A DNA stretch of 64,000 nucleotides from contig DASWJS010000007.1 of assembly GCA_036397035.1 (NCBI GenBank), positions 62,001 to 126,000 of the forward strand, written 5' to 3'. Positions within the stretch are counted from its first letter, which is position 1. Each line of letters opens with the position of its first letter. This document shows positions 20,516 to 30,772 of the stretch, piece by piece. This stretch comes from DASWJS01 sp036397035. GTDB lineage: Bacteria > Actinomycetota > AC-67. The translations under genes and the position numbers were made by a program. The notes beneath the pieces were generated by a model. That model was not told where the DNA came from. It searched no databases and was given only the letters and a program-made list of their open reading frames with translations.

Positions 20516-21622
20516 CTACTCGTCGTTGTCGCGGGGGTCGCCGGCCGCCACGTCCGCGACCGCGACGTCGGCCCACGGCCTGCCCTCCAGCACCATCGAC
20601 GATCCCGTCGCGACGACGAGCGGCTTGCCGTCGGCGTTGGCGACCTGGGCGCGCGTCACCGCGAGCGTGCGGCCGCGGTGAACGACCTCGCCCGACACGG
20701 TGATGTCCCGTCCGTCGCAAATGCCGGGCCGAAGGAAGTGGAGCGTGATGTCGAGCGTCGCGCAGGAGCTTGCCGCCGGCAGGGTCGTGGTGACGGCGCT
20801 CGTCATCGCCATGTCCGCGAGGAACGCCAGCACGCCGCCGTAGACCGTGCGCGCGGGACTCGCGAGCCATTCGGTCGCCCGCAGCGCCGCGCTCACCGTC
20901 CCCTCCCGGACGTCGGTGAGCCCGATCCCGAACAGCACGGCGAACGGTGGAGGCGGGATCGTGCCGTGCAGGCCGGCGGTCATCAGCTCCAGGCCCGGCT
21001 TCGTGCGACACAGCTCCAGCAGGTCCGGGTCGACGAGCGCCGGGGGGATCGGCCGCGCCCACGGGTCGGGCGTGTCGAAGACCGGGTCCTCGATCGGAGC
21101 GGGCTCCGGCGGGACCACGCCCTCCTGCGGCGGCAGCGCGAGGATGAAGTATCGCGAGGTGCTGTGCGCGAGCAGGCGCCCCTCGGCGTCGTTCACCGTC
21201 GCTTCGGCCAGGCCCTGGCTTCGCCCGAGGCCGATCAGGCTCGCGCGCGAGGTGAGCTTGGCGCTGGCCACCGTCGCCGGCCGCAGGAAGCTGAGGGACA
21301 GCTCCGAGGTCGTGACGACGTGCCACGGCTGGATCTCGCTGAGGATGGCGCCGCCGAGCGGGGCGTCGGCCACGAGCGCGGCGGTCGCCCCGAAGAACAC
21401 GCCGGCGCTCGTCTGGAGCCACGGGCTCGCCGGCATCTCGAAGGTGGACGTGCCCGGTCCCGCGTCGACCGGCACCAGGCCGAACAGGTGGTGGATCGGC
21501 GGCCGCGGAATGACCGCCTTCGACGGCGTTCCCATGCGCGCCGTCCCCGGAAGCGCGACGACCGCGGGGTCGGGATACGAGCCGCGCACCGGCTCGTGGG
21601 TCATCGGCGCGAAGGTTTCCAT
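20516..21622 (-). CDS. Double-hotdog acyl-CoA thioesterase-like protein (PaaI-type)
   Basis: Protein of 368 residues made of two hotdog domains in tandem. The first (about 40-170) contains LSLSFLRPATVASAKLTSRA and GRSQGLAEATVNDAEGRLLA. The second (about 215-345) contains TLDITLHFLRPGICDGRDIT and GRTLAVTRAQVANADGKPLV. The paired pattern is that of PaaI/4HBT thioesterases, which hydrolyse acyl-CoA esters and normally form such a dimer from two chains. The ATG at 21622 is preceded at ten bases by TATCCT (minus, 21638-21633), which supports the start over the longer open frame that crosses the P450 gene. It is divergent from the P450 gene with 60 bases between them. Confidence 0.82.
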   Translation of the reverse strand: METFAPMTHEPVRGSYPDPAVVALPGTARMGTPSKAVIPRPPIHHLFGLVPVDAGPGTSTFEMPASPWLQTSAGVFFGATAALVADAPLGGAILSEIQPWHVVTTSELSLSFLRPATVASAKLTSRASLIGLGRSQGLAEATVNDAEGRLLAHSTSRYFILALPPQEGVVPPEPAPIEDPVFDTPDPWARPIPPALVDPDLLELCRTKPGLELMTAGLHGTIPPPPFAVLFGIGLTDVREGTVSAALRATEWLASPARTVYGGVLAFLADMAMTSAVTTTLPAASSCATLDITLHFLRPGICDGRDITVSGEVVHRGRTLAVTRAQVANADGKPLVVATGSSMVLEGRPWADVAVADVAAGDPRDNDE

Positions 21623-21682
21623 CGGTCCGGGCAGGATAGTCGCGTCTTGACCGGCTCGGGATCGACCGGAGAGACTGCGCGC

Positions 21683-22855
21683 GTGAGCGACCAGCCCGAT
21701 CTCCTCGCGGCCAACCTCGGCGCGGATCGCAACCCCTACGCCGCCTACCACGAGTCGCGCCGCGCGCACGCGGTGCACGCGACCGAGCACCTCGGCGCGC
21801 ACGTCACGATGGTCTACGCCTACGGCGAGGCCGACGAGGTCTTGAAGGACGAGGGCCGGTTCAGCGCGCGCATCAACGGCAGGTGGATGCGGCCGCTGCT
21901 CGGGCGGACGATCCTCGAGATGGACGGCGCCGAGCACCACAAGCACCGACGCCTGATCGGTCACGCCTTCCGCCCGCGCGTCGTGCAGCGCTGGGACGCC
22001 GAGCTGATCGTGCCGACGGCGCACGACCTGATCGACCGCTTCGCCGCGCGCGGCGAGGCCGAGCTGGTGCGCGAGTTCACCTGGCAGCTTCCCGTGCGCG
22101 TGTTCGCCAAGGTGCTCGGCGTGCCGGAGATCGACCTCGGGCGCTGGCAGGGCTGGGCGGTGGACCTCGAGCGCGCGGCCCTCGACTGGAAGCGCGGCGT
22201 CGCCGCGGCGAAGGAAGTGGAGGCGTACTTCGCGCCGGTGCTCGAGCGGCGCCGCGCGTCGCCCGAGGAGGACCTGCTCTCCGACCTCGTCACGGCCGAG
22301 CTGGAGGGCGAGCGGCTGCCCGACGAGGTCATCTTCGGCTTCATCCGCTTGCTGATTCCCGCGGGCGCGGCGACGACCTACCGGCTGCTCGGCTCGACGC
22401 TGCTCGCGCTGCTGACCGACCGCGAGCTTCTTGCGGCCGTGCGGGAGGCGCCGTCGCGGATCCCCGCGGCGATCGAGGAGTCGCTGCGCTGGGAGGCGCC
22501 CGTGCAGTTCGCCGCGCGCGAGTCGAACGAGGACACCGAGCTGGGCGGCGTCGCGATCGCGGCGGGGACGCCGGTGCTCGTCGCGCTCGGCGCCGCGAAC
22601 CGAGACGAGGAGCGCTACGAGGCGCCCGACGCCTACGATCCGGGCCGCGAGGGACCGCCGCCGCACATCGCCTTCGGCGACGGCGTGCACCGGTGCCTGG
22701 GCGAGCACCTCGCGCGCCTGGAGGCGGCGTCGGCGCTCGGTGTGCTCCTGGATCGCCTGGACGGCCTCCGGCTGGAGGACGAGGGGGATCCCCACATGTT
22801 CGGCTACGCGTTCCGGTCGCCCAACCGCGTGCCGGTGCGCTTCAAGGCCGCGTGA
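21683..22855 (+). CDS. Cytochrome P450
   Basis: Complete soluble bacterial P450, 390 residues. Landmarks: I-helix oxygen groove LIPAGAATTYRLL, K-helix E-x-x-R in EESLRWEAPVQF, and the haem loop FGDGVHRCLGEHLARLE with the axial Cys. The enzyme inserts oxygen into an organic substrate using electrons from a ferredoxin system; none is encoded nearby. The GTG at 21683 has GGAGAG nine bases upstream. The downstream ligase gene starts inside its stop codon (GTGA overlap), so the two proteins are probably made together. The possible substrate is therefore an acid or acyl-CoA handled by that ligase (inference). Confidence 0.93.
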   Translation: MSDQPDLLAANLGADRNPYAAYHESRRAHAVHATEHLGAHVTMVYAYGEADEVLKDEGRFSARINGRWMRPLLGRTILEMDGAEHHKHRRLIGHAFRPRVVQRWDAELIVPTAHDLIDRFAARGEAELVREFTWQLPVRVFAKVLGVPEIDLGRWQGWAVDLERAALDWKRGVAAAKEVEAYFAPVLERRRASPEEDLLSDLVTAELEGERLPDEVIFGFIRLLIPAGAATTYRLLGSTLLALLTDRELLAAVREAPSRIPAAIEESLRWEAPVQFAARESNEDTELGGVAIAAGTPVLVALGAANRDEERYEAPDAYDPGREGPPPHIAFGDGVHRCLGEHLARLEAASALGVLLDRLDGLRLEDEGDPHMFGYAFRSPNRVPVRFKAA

Positions 22856-24093
22856 ACGCCGAGCGGCGCTCGGGCTTCTACGACGAAGCCGCCGAGACCA
22901 TGTCTCTCGACGCGCGGCGGGCGATGCAGGACGGGTTCCTCGGGCCGCTCGTCGCTTACGCGTGCGAGAAGTCGGCCCTGTACCGCGCGAAGCTCGACGG
23001 CGCGGGGCTCGCGCCCGGCGACGTGGCGACGCTGGAGAACCTCGCGCGCGTCCCGGTGACGCGCAAGCGCGAGACCGAGGACATGGGCTTCGAGGGCATC
23101 CAAGCCGTGCCCTACAACCAGGCCCGGCGCATCTTCGTCTCGCCGGGCCCGCAGTTCTACGCCTACGGCCCCGTGCCGCAGGAGGCCAACCCGCTGCTTC
23201 GCGTGTACCACGCGATCGGGTTCCGCCCCGGCGACATCGTGCTCAACACCTTCAGCTACCACTGGACCCCGGCCGGCGTGAACTTCGACGACTCCCTCGG
23301 CGCGTTCGGGTGCGCGGTGATCCCGGCCGGCCCCGGCCAGACCGAGCTGCAGGTCCAGACCCTGTCGAAGCTCGACGTGACCGGCTACGTCGGGACCCCG
23401 TCGTTCCTCAAGATCATCGCCGCGCGCGCGCGCGAGCTGGGTCACGACCCCGCGTCCTTCGGTCTCGAGGTCGCGCTGACCTCGGCCGAGCCGCTCCCCG
23501 ACGAGCTGCGCGCGGAGCTACAGGACGCCTACGGGGCCACCGTGCGGCAGCTCTACGGCTCGGCCGACGGCCTGCTGCCGTGTTACGAGTGCTGGGTCGC
23601 CGACGGCATGCACGTGCCCGACCTGATGATCCTTGAGATCGTCGACCCGTCTTCGGGCGAGCCGCTCCCGGCGGGCGAGCCGGGCGCCGTGTGCGCCACC
23701 GTGTTCAACCCGTACCGCCCGCTGCTGCGATTCCTGAACGGCGACCGGGCGGTACTCCTGGAGGGCGACTGCCCGTGCGGGCGTACGGCGCCGCGCATCC
23801 GCTTCGCGGGCCGCATCGAGGACGGCGTGAAGGTGCGCGGGATGTTCGTCTACGCGCACCAGGTCGCCGAGGTCATGGAACGGTTCGGCGTTGAACGCTG
23901 GCGCGCGGTGGTCGAGCACGACGCCGGCGGCCTCGACGTCTTTCGCGTCGAGCTGGACGGCGCGGAGCCGGGCGGCCTGCGCGAGGCCTTGCGGGCGGCC
24001 GTGCGCGTGCGAGCCGATGTGCTGGGCGGGCGCCCGGTGAACGACACCGACGTCGCCACCCTGCGCGACGAGCGAACGAAGGACGAGCCGTGA
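22852..24093 (+). CDS. Phenylacetate-CoA ligase-family (PaaK-like) adenylate-forming enzyme
   Basis: PaaK-like ANL enzyme of 413 residues. Seen: SALYRAKLDGAGLAPGDVA at the N terminus, as in PaaK; GYVGTPSFLKIIA; LTSAEPLPDELRAELQDAYG; a tyrosine- and glycine-containing VRQLYGSADG; and the late hinge FAGRIEDGVKVRGMFVYAHQ. PaaK enzymes link phenylacetate or related acids to CoA through an adenylate. The usual serine/threonine-rich P-loop is weak (VSPGPQFYAYGPVPQ), as in several PaaK-like proteins of uncertain substrate. GTG at 22852 overlaps the P450 stop by four bases. It lies about 18 kb from the paa epoxidase operon, so a role in feeding that pathway is possible but unproven. Confidence 0.85.
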   Translation: MNAERRSGFYDEAAETMSLDARRAMQDGFLGPLVAYACEKSALYRAKLDGAGLAPGDVATLENLARVPVTRKRETEDMGFEGIQAVPYNQARRIFVSPGPQFYAYGPVPQEANPLLRVYHAIGFRPGDIVLNTFSYHWTPAGVNFDDSLGAFGCAVIPAGPGQTELQVQTLSKLDVTGYVGTPSFLKIIAARARELGHDPASFGLEVALTSAEPLPDELRAELQDAYGATVRQLYGSADGLLPCYECWVADGMHVPDLMILEIVDPSSGEPLPAGEPGAVCATVFNPYRPLLRFLNGDRAVLLEGDCPCGRTAPRIRFAGRIEDGVKVRGMFVYAHQVAEVMERFGVERWRAVVEHDAGGLDVFRVELDGAEPGGLREALRAAVRVRADVLGGRPVNDTDVATLRDERTKDEP

Positions 24094-24137
24094 ATCGTGA
24101 GCGCTCGCGGCGCGGGCGTGCGAACTCCCGTCCTTGA

Positions 24138-25315
<1,178 letters not shown>

Positions 25316-25319
<4 letters not shown>

Positions 25320-27370
25320 GGGCGGCGCACCACGAGCGCGTCGAGCGCGAGGACTCCGTCGGGAAGGACCCGGACCGGGTTGAGGTCGACTTCGGCGATG
25401 CGGTCGCGACAATCCACGGCCATGCGGCTCACGTTCAGGATGAGGTCCACCAGCGCGCCGACGTCCGCGGGCGCGCCGCCGCGCGCGCCCGCCAGCAGCG
25501 GGTAGCCCTTCACCTCGCGCACCATCGACTCGGCGTCGGCGCGCGTCAGCGGCGCGACCCGCCGCGCGACGTCCTTCAGCACCTCGACGAAGACGCCCCC
25601 GAGCCCGAATAGCACGACCGGTCCGAACAGCGGGTCGTTCTTCACGCCGACGATGCACTCGACGCCGTCCGGCGCGACCGGTTGGACGAGCACACCCTGC
25701 ACGCCGATATGGGACTCGGCGCGGGCGCGGCCGAGCAGGTCCTCGAACGTGGCCGCGACCTCGCCCGGCGGCACGCCGACGCGCACGAGGTCGAGGTCGC
25801 TCTTGTGGAGCAGCTCGGGCCCGCAGGCCTTCATCACGACCGGCGCGTTGCCCGTCGCGGCTGCGGCTTCCTCGGCGGTCGTGCACAACGTGGTCTCGGG
25901 GAAGGGCACGCCGTAGTGCCGCGCGACCGTCGCCGAGTCGTACTCGCTGAGCGGGCCCGCGCCGGCGAGCAGCCCCGCAAGCTCGGCTGGCGCGGCCGCG
26001 GGCGGGACCGGGCGGGGCTCGAACGACTCCTGCCGGCGCCAGTAGTCCAGGTAGCGTCGGATCCCCCGCACGCACGAGGTGAACGAGCGGAACATCGGCA
26101 CGCGCCCCTCGACCAGGATGCGCCAGCCTTCGTCGTCGGTGACCGGCGAGCCCCAGATCACGAACACCGGCTTCTTCGCGCTGGTGTACGCGTCGACGAT
26201 GTCGGCGGCGACGATCTTCGACATCGACTCGAGGATGCCGGTGATCGGGCACACCAGGATGTCCACGTTCGGGTCGTCCAGGCACGCCTCGATGAGCGCG
26301 CGGTTCACGCCCGGCGTGCGCACCGGCTGCGCGCCGTTGTCGACGGGGTTCGCGACGGTGAGGTACTCGGGGATCCCCAGCTCGCGCAGCTTCGCCTGCG
26401 TCTCGCCGGCCAGGCGCGGCAAGCGCAGCCCGCCCGCCGCGGCGAGGTCGGCCATGTGCGTGCCGGTCCCGCCCGAGATCGCGTAGACGCAGACGCCGTC
26501 GCCGGGAGGCTTGGGGACGCGCGTGAACATGGCCGCGGTGTCGAGCAGCTCGTCCAGGTCGTCGACGCGAATCATGCCGAACTGTTCGAAGAACGCGTCG
26601 TGCACCTCGTCGGACCCGGTGAGATGGCCGGTGTGGCTCGCGGCCATGCGCGCCCCTTCGTCGCTGCGCCCGATCTTGACCAGCACGATCGGCTTGGCCG
26701 CCGCCGCCGCCGCGTGCGCGGCGCGCCGTAGCGCGGCCCCGTCCTTGAAGCCCTCGATGTAGGCGGCGATCACCGCGACCTCGTCGTCGCCCACGAAGTG
26801 CTCGATGAAGTCCGAGGCCTCCAGGTCGGCCTCGTTGCCGGTCGGCACCCACGCCTTCAGGCCGATGCCGAGCTTGACGCCCTGCGCGATCCCGCGCCCC
26901 TGGTGGCCGGACTGGGTGATGAGCGCGATCTTCGGGCCCGGCAGGTCGGGGAACGTCTCCAGCGCGTTGACGTTCGTGTTGGGGCCGAAGAGCCGGACGC
27001 CGGTCTCCTTCGCGATCGCGGTCAGACGCTCCTCGTCCTCCACGTTGCCGGTTTCGCGATATCCCGCCGTGAACACGATGGCGAACTTCGCCCCCGCCTC
27101 GCCGGCCTCGCGCAGCATCTGCTCGGTCTTGTCCTTGCCGACCATCAGGACCGCGAGGTCCACGGGCTCCGGCACGTCGGCGAGCGACGGCACGACGGGC
27201 GCTCCTTCCAGCTCGGTCAGGCGCGGGTTCACGCCGTAGACCGCGCCGCCGTCGAGCGCGGCGCGCGCCTGCACCTTCTTGAACAGGTGATAGGAGCCGC
27301 GGCGGGGGTTGTCGGACGCGCCGACGACGGCGATGACGCGCGGATGGAAGAACAGGTCGAGGTCGCTCAT
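25316..27370 (-). CDS. ADP-forming acyl-CoA synthetase (acetate-CoA ligase type)
   Basis: Protein of 684 residues with the fused alpha-beta layout of NDP-forming acyl-CoA synthetases. The CoA-binding domain opens with VIAVVGASDNPRRGSYHLF. Succinyl-CoA-ligase-like domains follow, with FGPNTNVNAL and ISGGTGTHMADLAAAGGL (area of the phosphohistidine loop). An ATP-grasp domain (about 460-684) carries VMKACGPELLHKSDLDLVRVGV and FGLGGVFVEVLKDVARRVAP. The reaction interconverts acyl-CoA, ADP and phosphate with acid, CoA and ATP. I prefer ATG 27370 over 27379: TACCAT (minus, 27383-27378) lies seven bases before it and overlaps the earlier ATG. Coupled to the aminotransferase downstream, which suggests energy-saving use of amino-acid-derived acyl-CoA. 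Confidence 0.88.
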
Positions 27371-27416
27371 CGCGAGCATGGTAGGGCTGCGACCCGAGCG
27401 CGCGCGAACACTCGCG

Positions 27417-27845
27417 CTATGCGGGGCGCCAGGCGGGGAGCGCGACGCCCTCCTCGACGTCCTCCCACGCGACGCGGACGGGCAGCCCGATCGTCAGGTC
27501 GTCGTTCGGGGCGCCCGTCACGGCCCCGATCATGCGCACGCCCTCGTCCAGCTCGACGACGACGACCGCGTAGGGCGCGCGGGCGGCGAAGGCGGGGAGC
27601 ACGGGCGGGTGCGCGACGACGAAGGACCAGACCGCGCCGGTTCCTGCGGCGCGGACCCACGCGTGCTCGAAGGAGTTGCACGCGGGGCACATCGGGCGCG
27701 GTGGGTGCCGGTACGCGCCACAGGACGAGCAGCGCTGGACGAGCAGCTCGTGACGCGCGCAGGCCTCCCAGAAGGGAGCGCTCGCGGCGTCTGGATCGGG
27801 CACGGGGCGGCGCGCCCGGGAGCCCGTCCCGCCCGACTCAGCCAC
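27417..27845 (-). CDS. DUF35 / OB-fold zinc-ribbon acyl-CoA-binding protein (ChsH2-C-like)
   Basis: Small protein of 142 residues with a rubredoxin-like zinc ribbon (CSSCGAYRHPPRPMCPAC, about residues 39-56) followed by an OB-fold strand set (WSFVVAHPPVLPAFAARAPY and VELDEGVRMIGAVTG). In steroid degraders a DUF35 domain forms the acyl-CoA-binding partner of the Ltp2 aldolase. Its gene overlaps the end of the thiolase-like gene by eight bases, so the two probably form one complex. In ChsH2 the DUF35 part is fused to a MaoC-like hydratase; here it stands alone. The exact substrate is unknown. Confidence 0.87.
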   Translation of the reverse strand: MAESGGTGSRARRPVPDPDAASAPFWEACARHELLVQRCSSCGAYRHPPRPMCPACNSFEHAWVRAAGTGAVWSFVVAHPPVLPAFAARAPYAVVVVELDEGVRMIGAVTGAPNDDLTIGLPVRVAWEDVEEGVALPAWRPA

Positions 27846-28980
27846 GGCGCATCACCAGCGCGCTCGTTGGGACGCCGTTGCCGCTCGACACCATCACGGT
27901 CTCGCATCCCGGCACCTGGTTGACCGACGCGCCGCGCACCTGGCGCACGCCTTCGACGATCAGGTTCATCCCGTGCACGTAGGCCTCCGACAGCGACCCG
28001 CCGCTGGTGTTGCACGGCAGCGCGCCCTCCATTCGCAGCGCGCCGGAGCCGGCGAAGGCGCCGCCCTCGCCGGGCCCGCAGAAGCCGAACGCCTCCAGCG
28101 AGATCGGCACGAGCGGGGTGAACGCGTCGTAGATCTGCGCGCAGTCGATCTCCGCGGGACCGAGCCCCGCGTTGCGCCAGAGGTCGGCGGCCGCGACGTG
28201 GCCCGGCGAGCGCAGCGGCTCGCGCGTGAAGTAGTTGGCCATGACGAGGTGGTCGGCTCCCGTCGCCTGCGCGTACCCGGAGACGAGCGCGGGCGGGTGC
28301 GGCAGGTCGCGCGCGCGTTCGGCCGAGACGAGCACGACCGCGAGCGCGCCGTCGGACTCCAGGCAGCAGTCGAACAGCCGGAGCGGCTCGCTGATCCAGC
28401 GCGCGGCGAGGTAGTCGTCCAGCGTCATCGGGCGGCCGTGCATCATCGCGCGCGGGTTGTTCTGCGCATGTTCGCGGAAGGCGACCGCGACCGCGCCGAG
28501 CTGCTCTGGCGTCGTGCCGGTCTCGTGCATGTAGCGGCGGGCGAGCATCGCGATCTGGTCCACGGGGCGCGAGAGCCCGAACGGCAGGAACCACTGGAAC
28601 TCGCCGGCGACGCGGTTGCCCTTGGCCGCCCACGGCCGCCCGCCCGAGCCGCGGTTGCGCGCGCGCCACACGACGACGACCGAGGCCTGCCCGGCGGCGA
28701 TCGCCATGGCCGCGTGGCCGGCGGCCGCGCACCCCGCGCCGCCGCCGTAGGCGACGTCGGCGAAGAAGCGGACGTTCGGCATCCCGAGGTTGCGAAGGAT
28801 GTCGACCTCCATCGTGTTCTCCAGCGAGAACTTCACGAGCCCGTCGACCTCGTGCGGCGCGATCCCCGCGTCGGCGAGCGCGGCGGTGATCGCCTCCAGC
28901 GCGATCGCCAGCTCCGGCCGTCCGATCTCCTTGCCGAACTCGGTCTGGCCGATGCCGACGATCGCCGCCTTGTCGCGCAT
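27838..28980 (-). CDS. Thiolase-fold lipid-transfer protein (Ltp2/SCP2-thiolase-like, possible retro-aldolase)
   Basis: Thiolase superfamily, 380 residues. The N-terminal KAAIVGIGQTEFGKEIGRPE and VAYGGGAGCAAAGHAAMAIA place it in the SCP2-thiolase/Ltp branch. The C-terminal half has IYDAFTPLVPISLEAFGFC and CNTSGGSLSEAYVHGMNL. Both tyrosine-bearing segments (IYDAFT and EAYVHG) are conserved in Ltp2, where tyrosines are proposed to drive retro-aldol cleavage. The typical thiolase Cys-Gly pair near the end is replaced by NQVPGCETVMVSSGNG. Together with the overlapping DUF35 gene, this favours cleavage of a beta-hydroxyacyl-CoA, as in sterol side-chain loss (inference). TAGGCT (minus, 28995-28990), nine bases before the ATG, suggests a leaderless start. 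Confidence 0.88.
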   Translation of the reverse strand: MRDKAAIVGIGQTEFGKEIGRPELAIALEAITAALADAGIAPHEVDGLVKFSLENTMEVDILRNLGMPNVRFFADVAYGGGAGCAAAGHAAMAIAAGQASVVVVWRARNRGSGGRPWAAKGNRVAGEFQWFLPFGLSRPVDQIAMLARRYMHETGTTPEQLGAVAVAFREHAQNNPRAMMHGRPMTLDDYLAARWISEPLRLFDCCLESDGALAVVLVSAERARDLPHPPALVSGYAQATGADHLVMANYFTREPLRSPGHVAAADLWRNAGLGPAEIDCAQIYDAFTPLVPISLEAFGFCGPGEGGAFAGSGALRMEGALPCNTSGGSLSEAYVHGMNLIVEGVRQVRGASVNQVPGCETVMVSSGNGVPTSALVMRRG

Positions 28981-29120
28981 GCGCGCGGAAGCCTACCGGG
29001 CGACCCGGTTCGGCAGGCCGGAACGGCGCCGCGGCGGGGTTCGTTTTGCCCCGGTTCCCGGCCGGGCAAGCTAGGACGAAACGGCAGGGCGAGCGGTCGC
29101 TGACGGCGAAGTCATCGCGC

Positions 29121-30752
29121 ATGAGACGCCTGCTTCCATTCCTCGCGCTCGGCGCGCTGCTGACCGCGCCGCTCGGCGCGCGCTCGAGCATCGGCTCGTG
29201 CGACTGGACGATGTACGGCCGCGACACCGGGCATTCCTTCGCGCAGTCCGCCGAATGCTCCGAGATCAACGCGCTCAACGCCGGCGCGCTGCGCCCCAAG
29301 TGGACGATCCCGACCGACACGCCGGTGACCGCGTCGCCGAGCGTCGTGGGCGGCGTGGTCTACGTAGGGGAGTGGGACGGGACCTTCTATGCGCTCGACG
29401 CCGAGACCGGCGCGGAGATCTGGCGCTTCGCGATCGACGACGGCAACTCGACCGGCTTCGGGCGGATCGTGTCCTCGGCCGCCATCGCCGAGGTGGGCGG
29501 CAAGCAGATCGCGGTCTTCGGGGGCGGCTCGACGCTGTACGTCCTGGACACCGATCCGGACCCGGCGCAGCGCAAGCTCGCTTCCATCTGCCTGGATCCG
29601 CGCGACCCCGTGGCCGACGCAGCCGAGCGCTGCGTCACGTCGCAGGCGGACATCGAGATCGAGTCCTCGCCCTCGATCATCACGGTGGACGGCGAGACCT
29701 GGATCGTCGTCGGGCACAGCGTGCACAACCGGGGCGACGTCGGTCGCACGGGCGTCGTCGCGCTGCGCCTTGACCCGGCCGACTGGACCCTGTCGCCGGT
29801 CTGGAAGTTCGATCCCGAGACCCTGCGGACGTACAAGCCCGTGGGCGGGTGCGGCGCCGCGGAGCCGGCGTGCGTGGAGTCGGCCGACCCGCTGACCCAC
29901 GGGCACGGGAGCGGCGGCGGCTGTGGCGGCGTGTGGTCCTCGCCGGCGATCGACCTCGACGAAGGGCTGGTCTTCTTCGGGACGTCCAACTGCACGCAGG
30001 ACGGCGACCCGCCGGCGGGCGAGGTGTACGGGGAGTCGATCTTCTCCGTGGACCTCCGGTCCGGGGCGTACAACTGGCACTACTCGCCGCGCGGCCACAA
30101 CCACGTCGACGACGACTTCGGCGCGTCGGCCAACCTGCTCCCCGGCAACGTCGTCGGCAACGGCGGCAAGGACGGCCGCTACTACGCGCGCAACTACGCC
30201 GACGGGTCGGAGGCGTGGACGGCGCACCCGGCTCGGTCCGGGCGGCTGAACACGGACTTCTCGCTCGGCGGCATCATCGGGACGCCGGCCGTCGGCAGCG
30301 TCCTCGGCTCGCCGGCGATCTTCGCCGCCTCGGCGGTTGGGACGCCGTTCGAGCAGCCGTTCGACTCGGGCGGGAACCCGTTCGACCCGGCCGCGCTCGC
30401 GGAAGACCCGGGACGCTGGCTTTCGCTGCACGCGATCGACGCGGCGACCGGTGAGATCCTGTGGCGCTCGGTGTCGCGCCAGGCCTTCGGCGCTCCCACC
30501 TTCGTCGAGGGTCACCGGGTCGCGGACGTGAGCCTCGGCGGCGTCGTGTTCGTTCCCTCCACGTTCAGCCTGTCGGTGATGGCGATCCACGCCGACACCG
30601 GCGCGCTGCTCTGGGAAGGGCAGTTGCAGGGAGCGCCTTCGTCCGCACCCGCGGTCGTCGGCGATTCGATCTACCTGGGGACCGGCACGACCGTGCCGCC
30701 GTTCCCGCTCGATCAGCTCAGTGGAATCTGGTCGTTCACGCTCGCGGCGTGA
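29121..30752 (+). CDS. Secreted PQQ-repeat beta-propeller protein
   Basis: Secreted protein of 543 residues. A signal peptide (MRRLLPFLALGALLTAPLGA) is followed by CDWTMYGRDTGHSFAQSAEC, the opening seen in PQQ-dependent alcohol and polyvinyl-alcohol dehydrogenase propellers. Tryptophan-docking repeats recur: LDAETGAEIWRF, VDLRSGAYNWHY, IDAATGEILWRS, IHADTGALLWEG. No CxxCH haem-c site is present, unlike haem-carrying quinoproteins. Several cysteines (CVESAD, GGGCGGVW, NCTQDG) could form disulfides outside the cell. It may be a dehydrogenase or simply a structural propeller; cofactor-binding residues cannot be confirmed by eye. ATG 29121 is chosen because it starts the signal peptide. The next secreted gene follows after 20 bases. 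Confidence 0.82.
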   Translation: MRRLLPFLALGALLTAPLGARSSIGSCDWTMYGRDTGHSFAQSAECSEINALNAGALRPKWTIPTDTPVTASPSVVGGVVYVGEWDGTFYALDAETGAEIWRFAIDDGNSTGFGRIVSSAAIAEVGGKQIAVFGGGSTLYVLDTDPDPAQRKLASICLDPRDPVADAAERCVTSQADIEIESSPSIITVDGETWIVVGHSVHNRGDVGRTGVVALRLDPADWTLSPVWKFDPETLRTYKPVGGCGAAEPACVESADPLTHGHGSGGGCGGVWSSPAIDLDEGLVFFGTSNCTQDGDPPAGEVYGESIFSVDLRSGAYNWHYSPRGHNHVDDDFGASANLLPGNVVGNGGKDGRYYARNYADGSEAWTAHPARSGRLNTDFSLGGIIGTPAVGSVLGSPAIFAASAVGTPFEQPFDSGGNPFDPAALAEDPGRWLSLHAIDAATGEILWRSVSRQAFGAPTFVEGHRVADVSLGGVVFVPSTFSLSVMAIHADTGALLWEGQLQGAPSSAPAVVGDSIYLGTGTTVPPFPLDQLSGIWSFTLAA

Positions 30753-30772
30753 CGGAGAAGGAGGAAAGGGAG

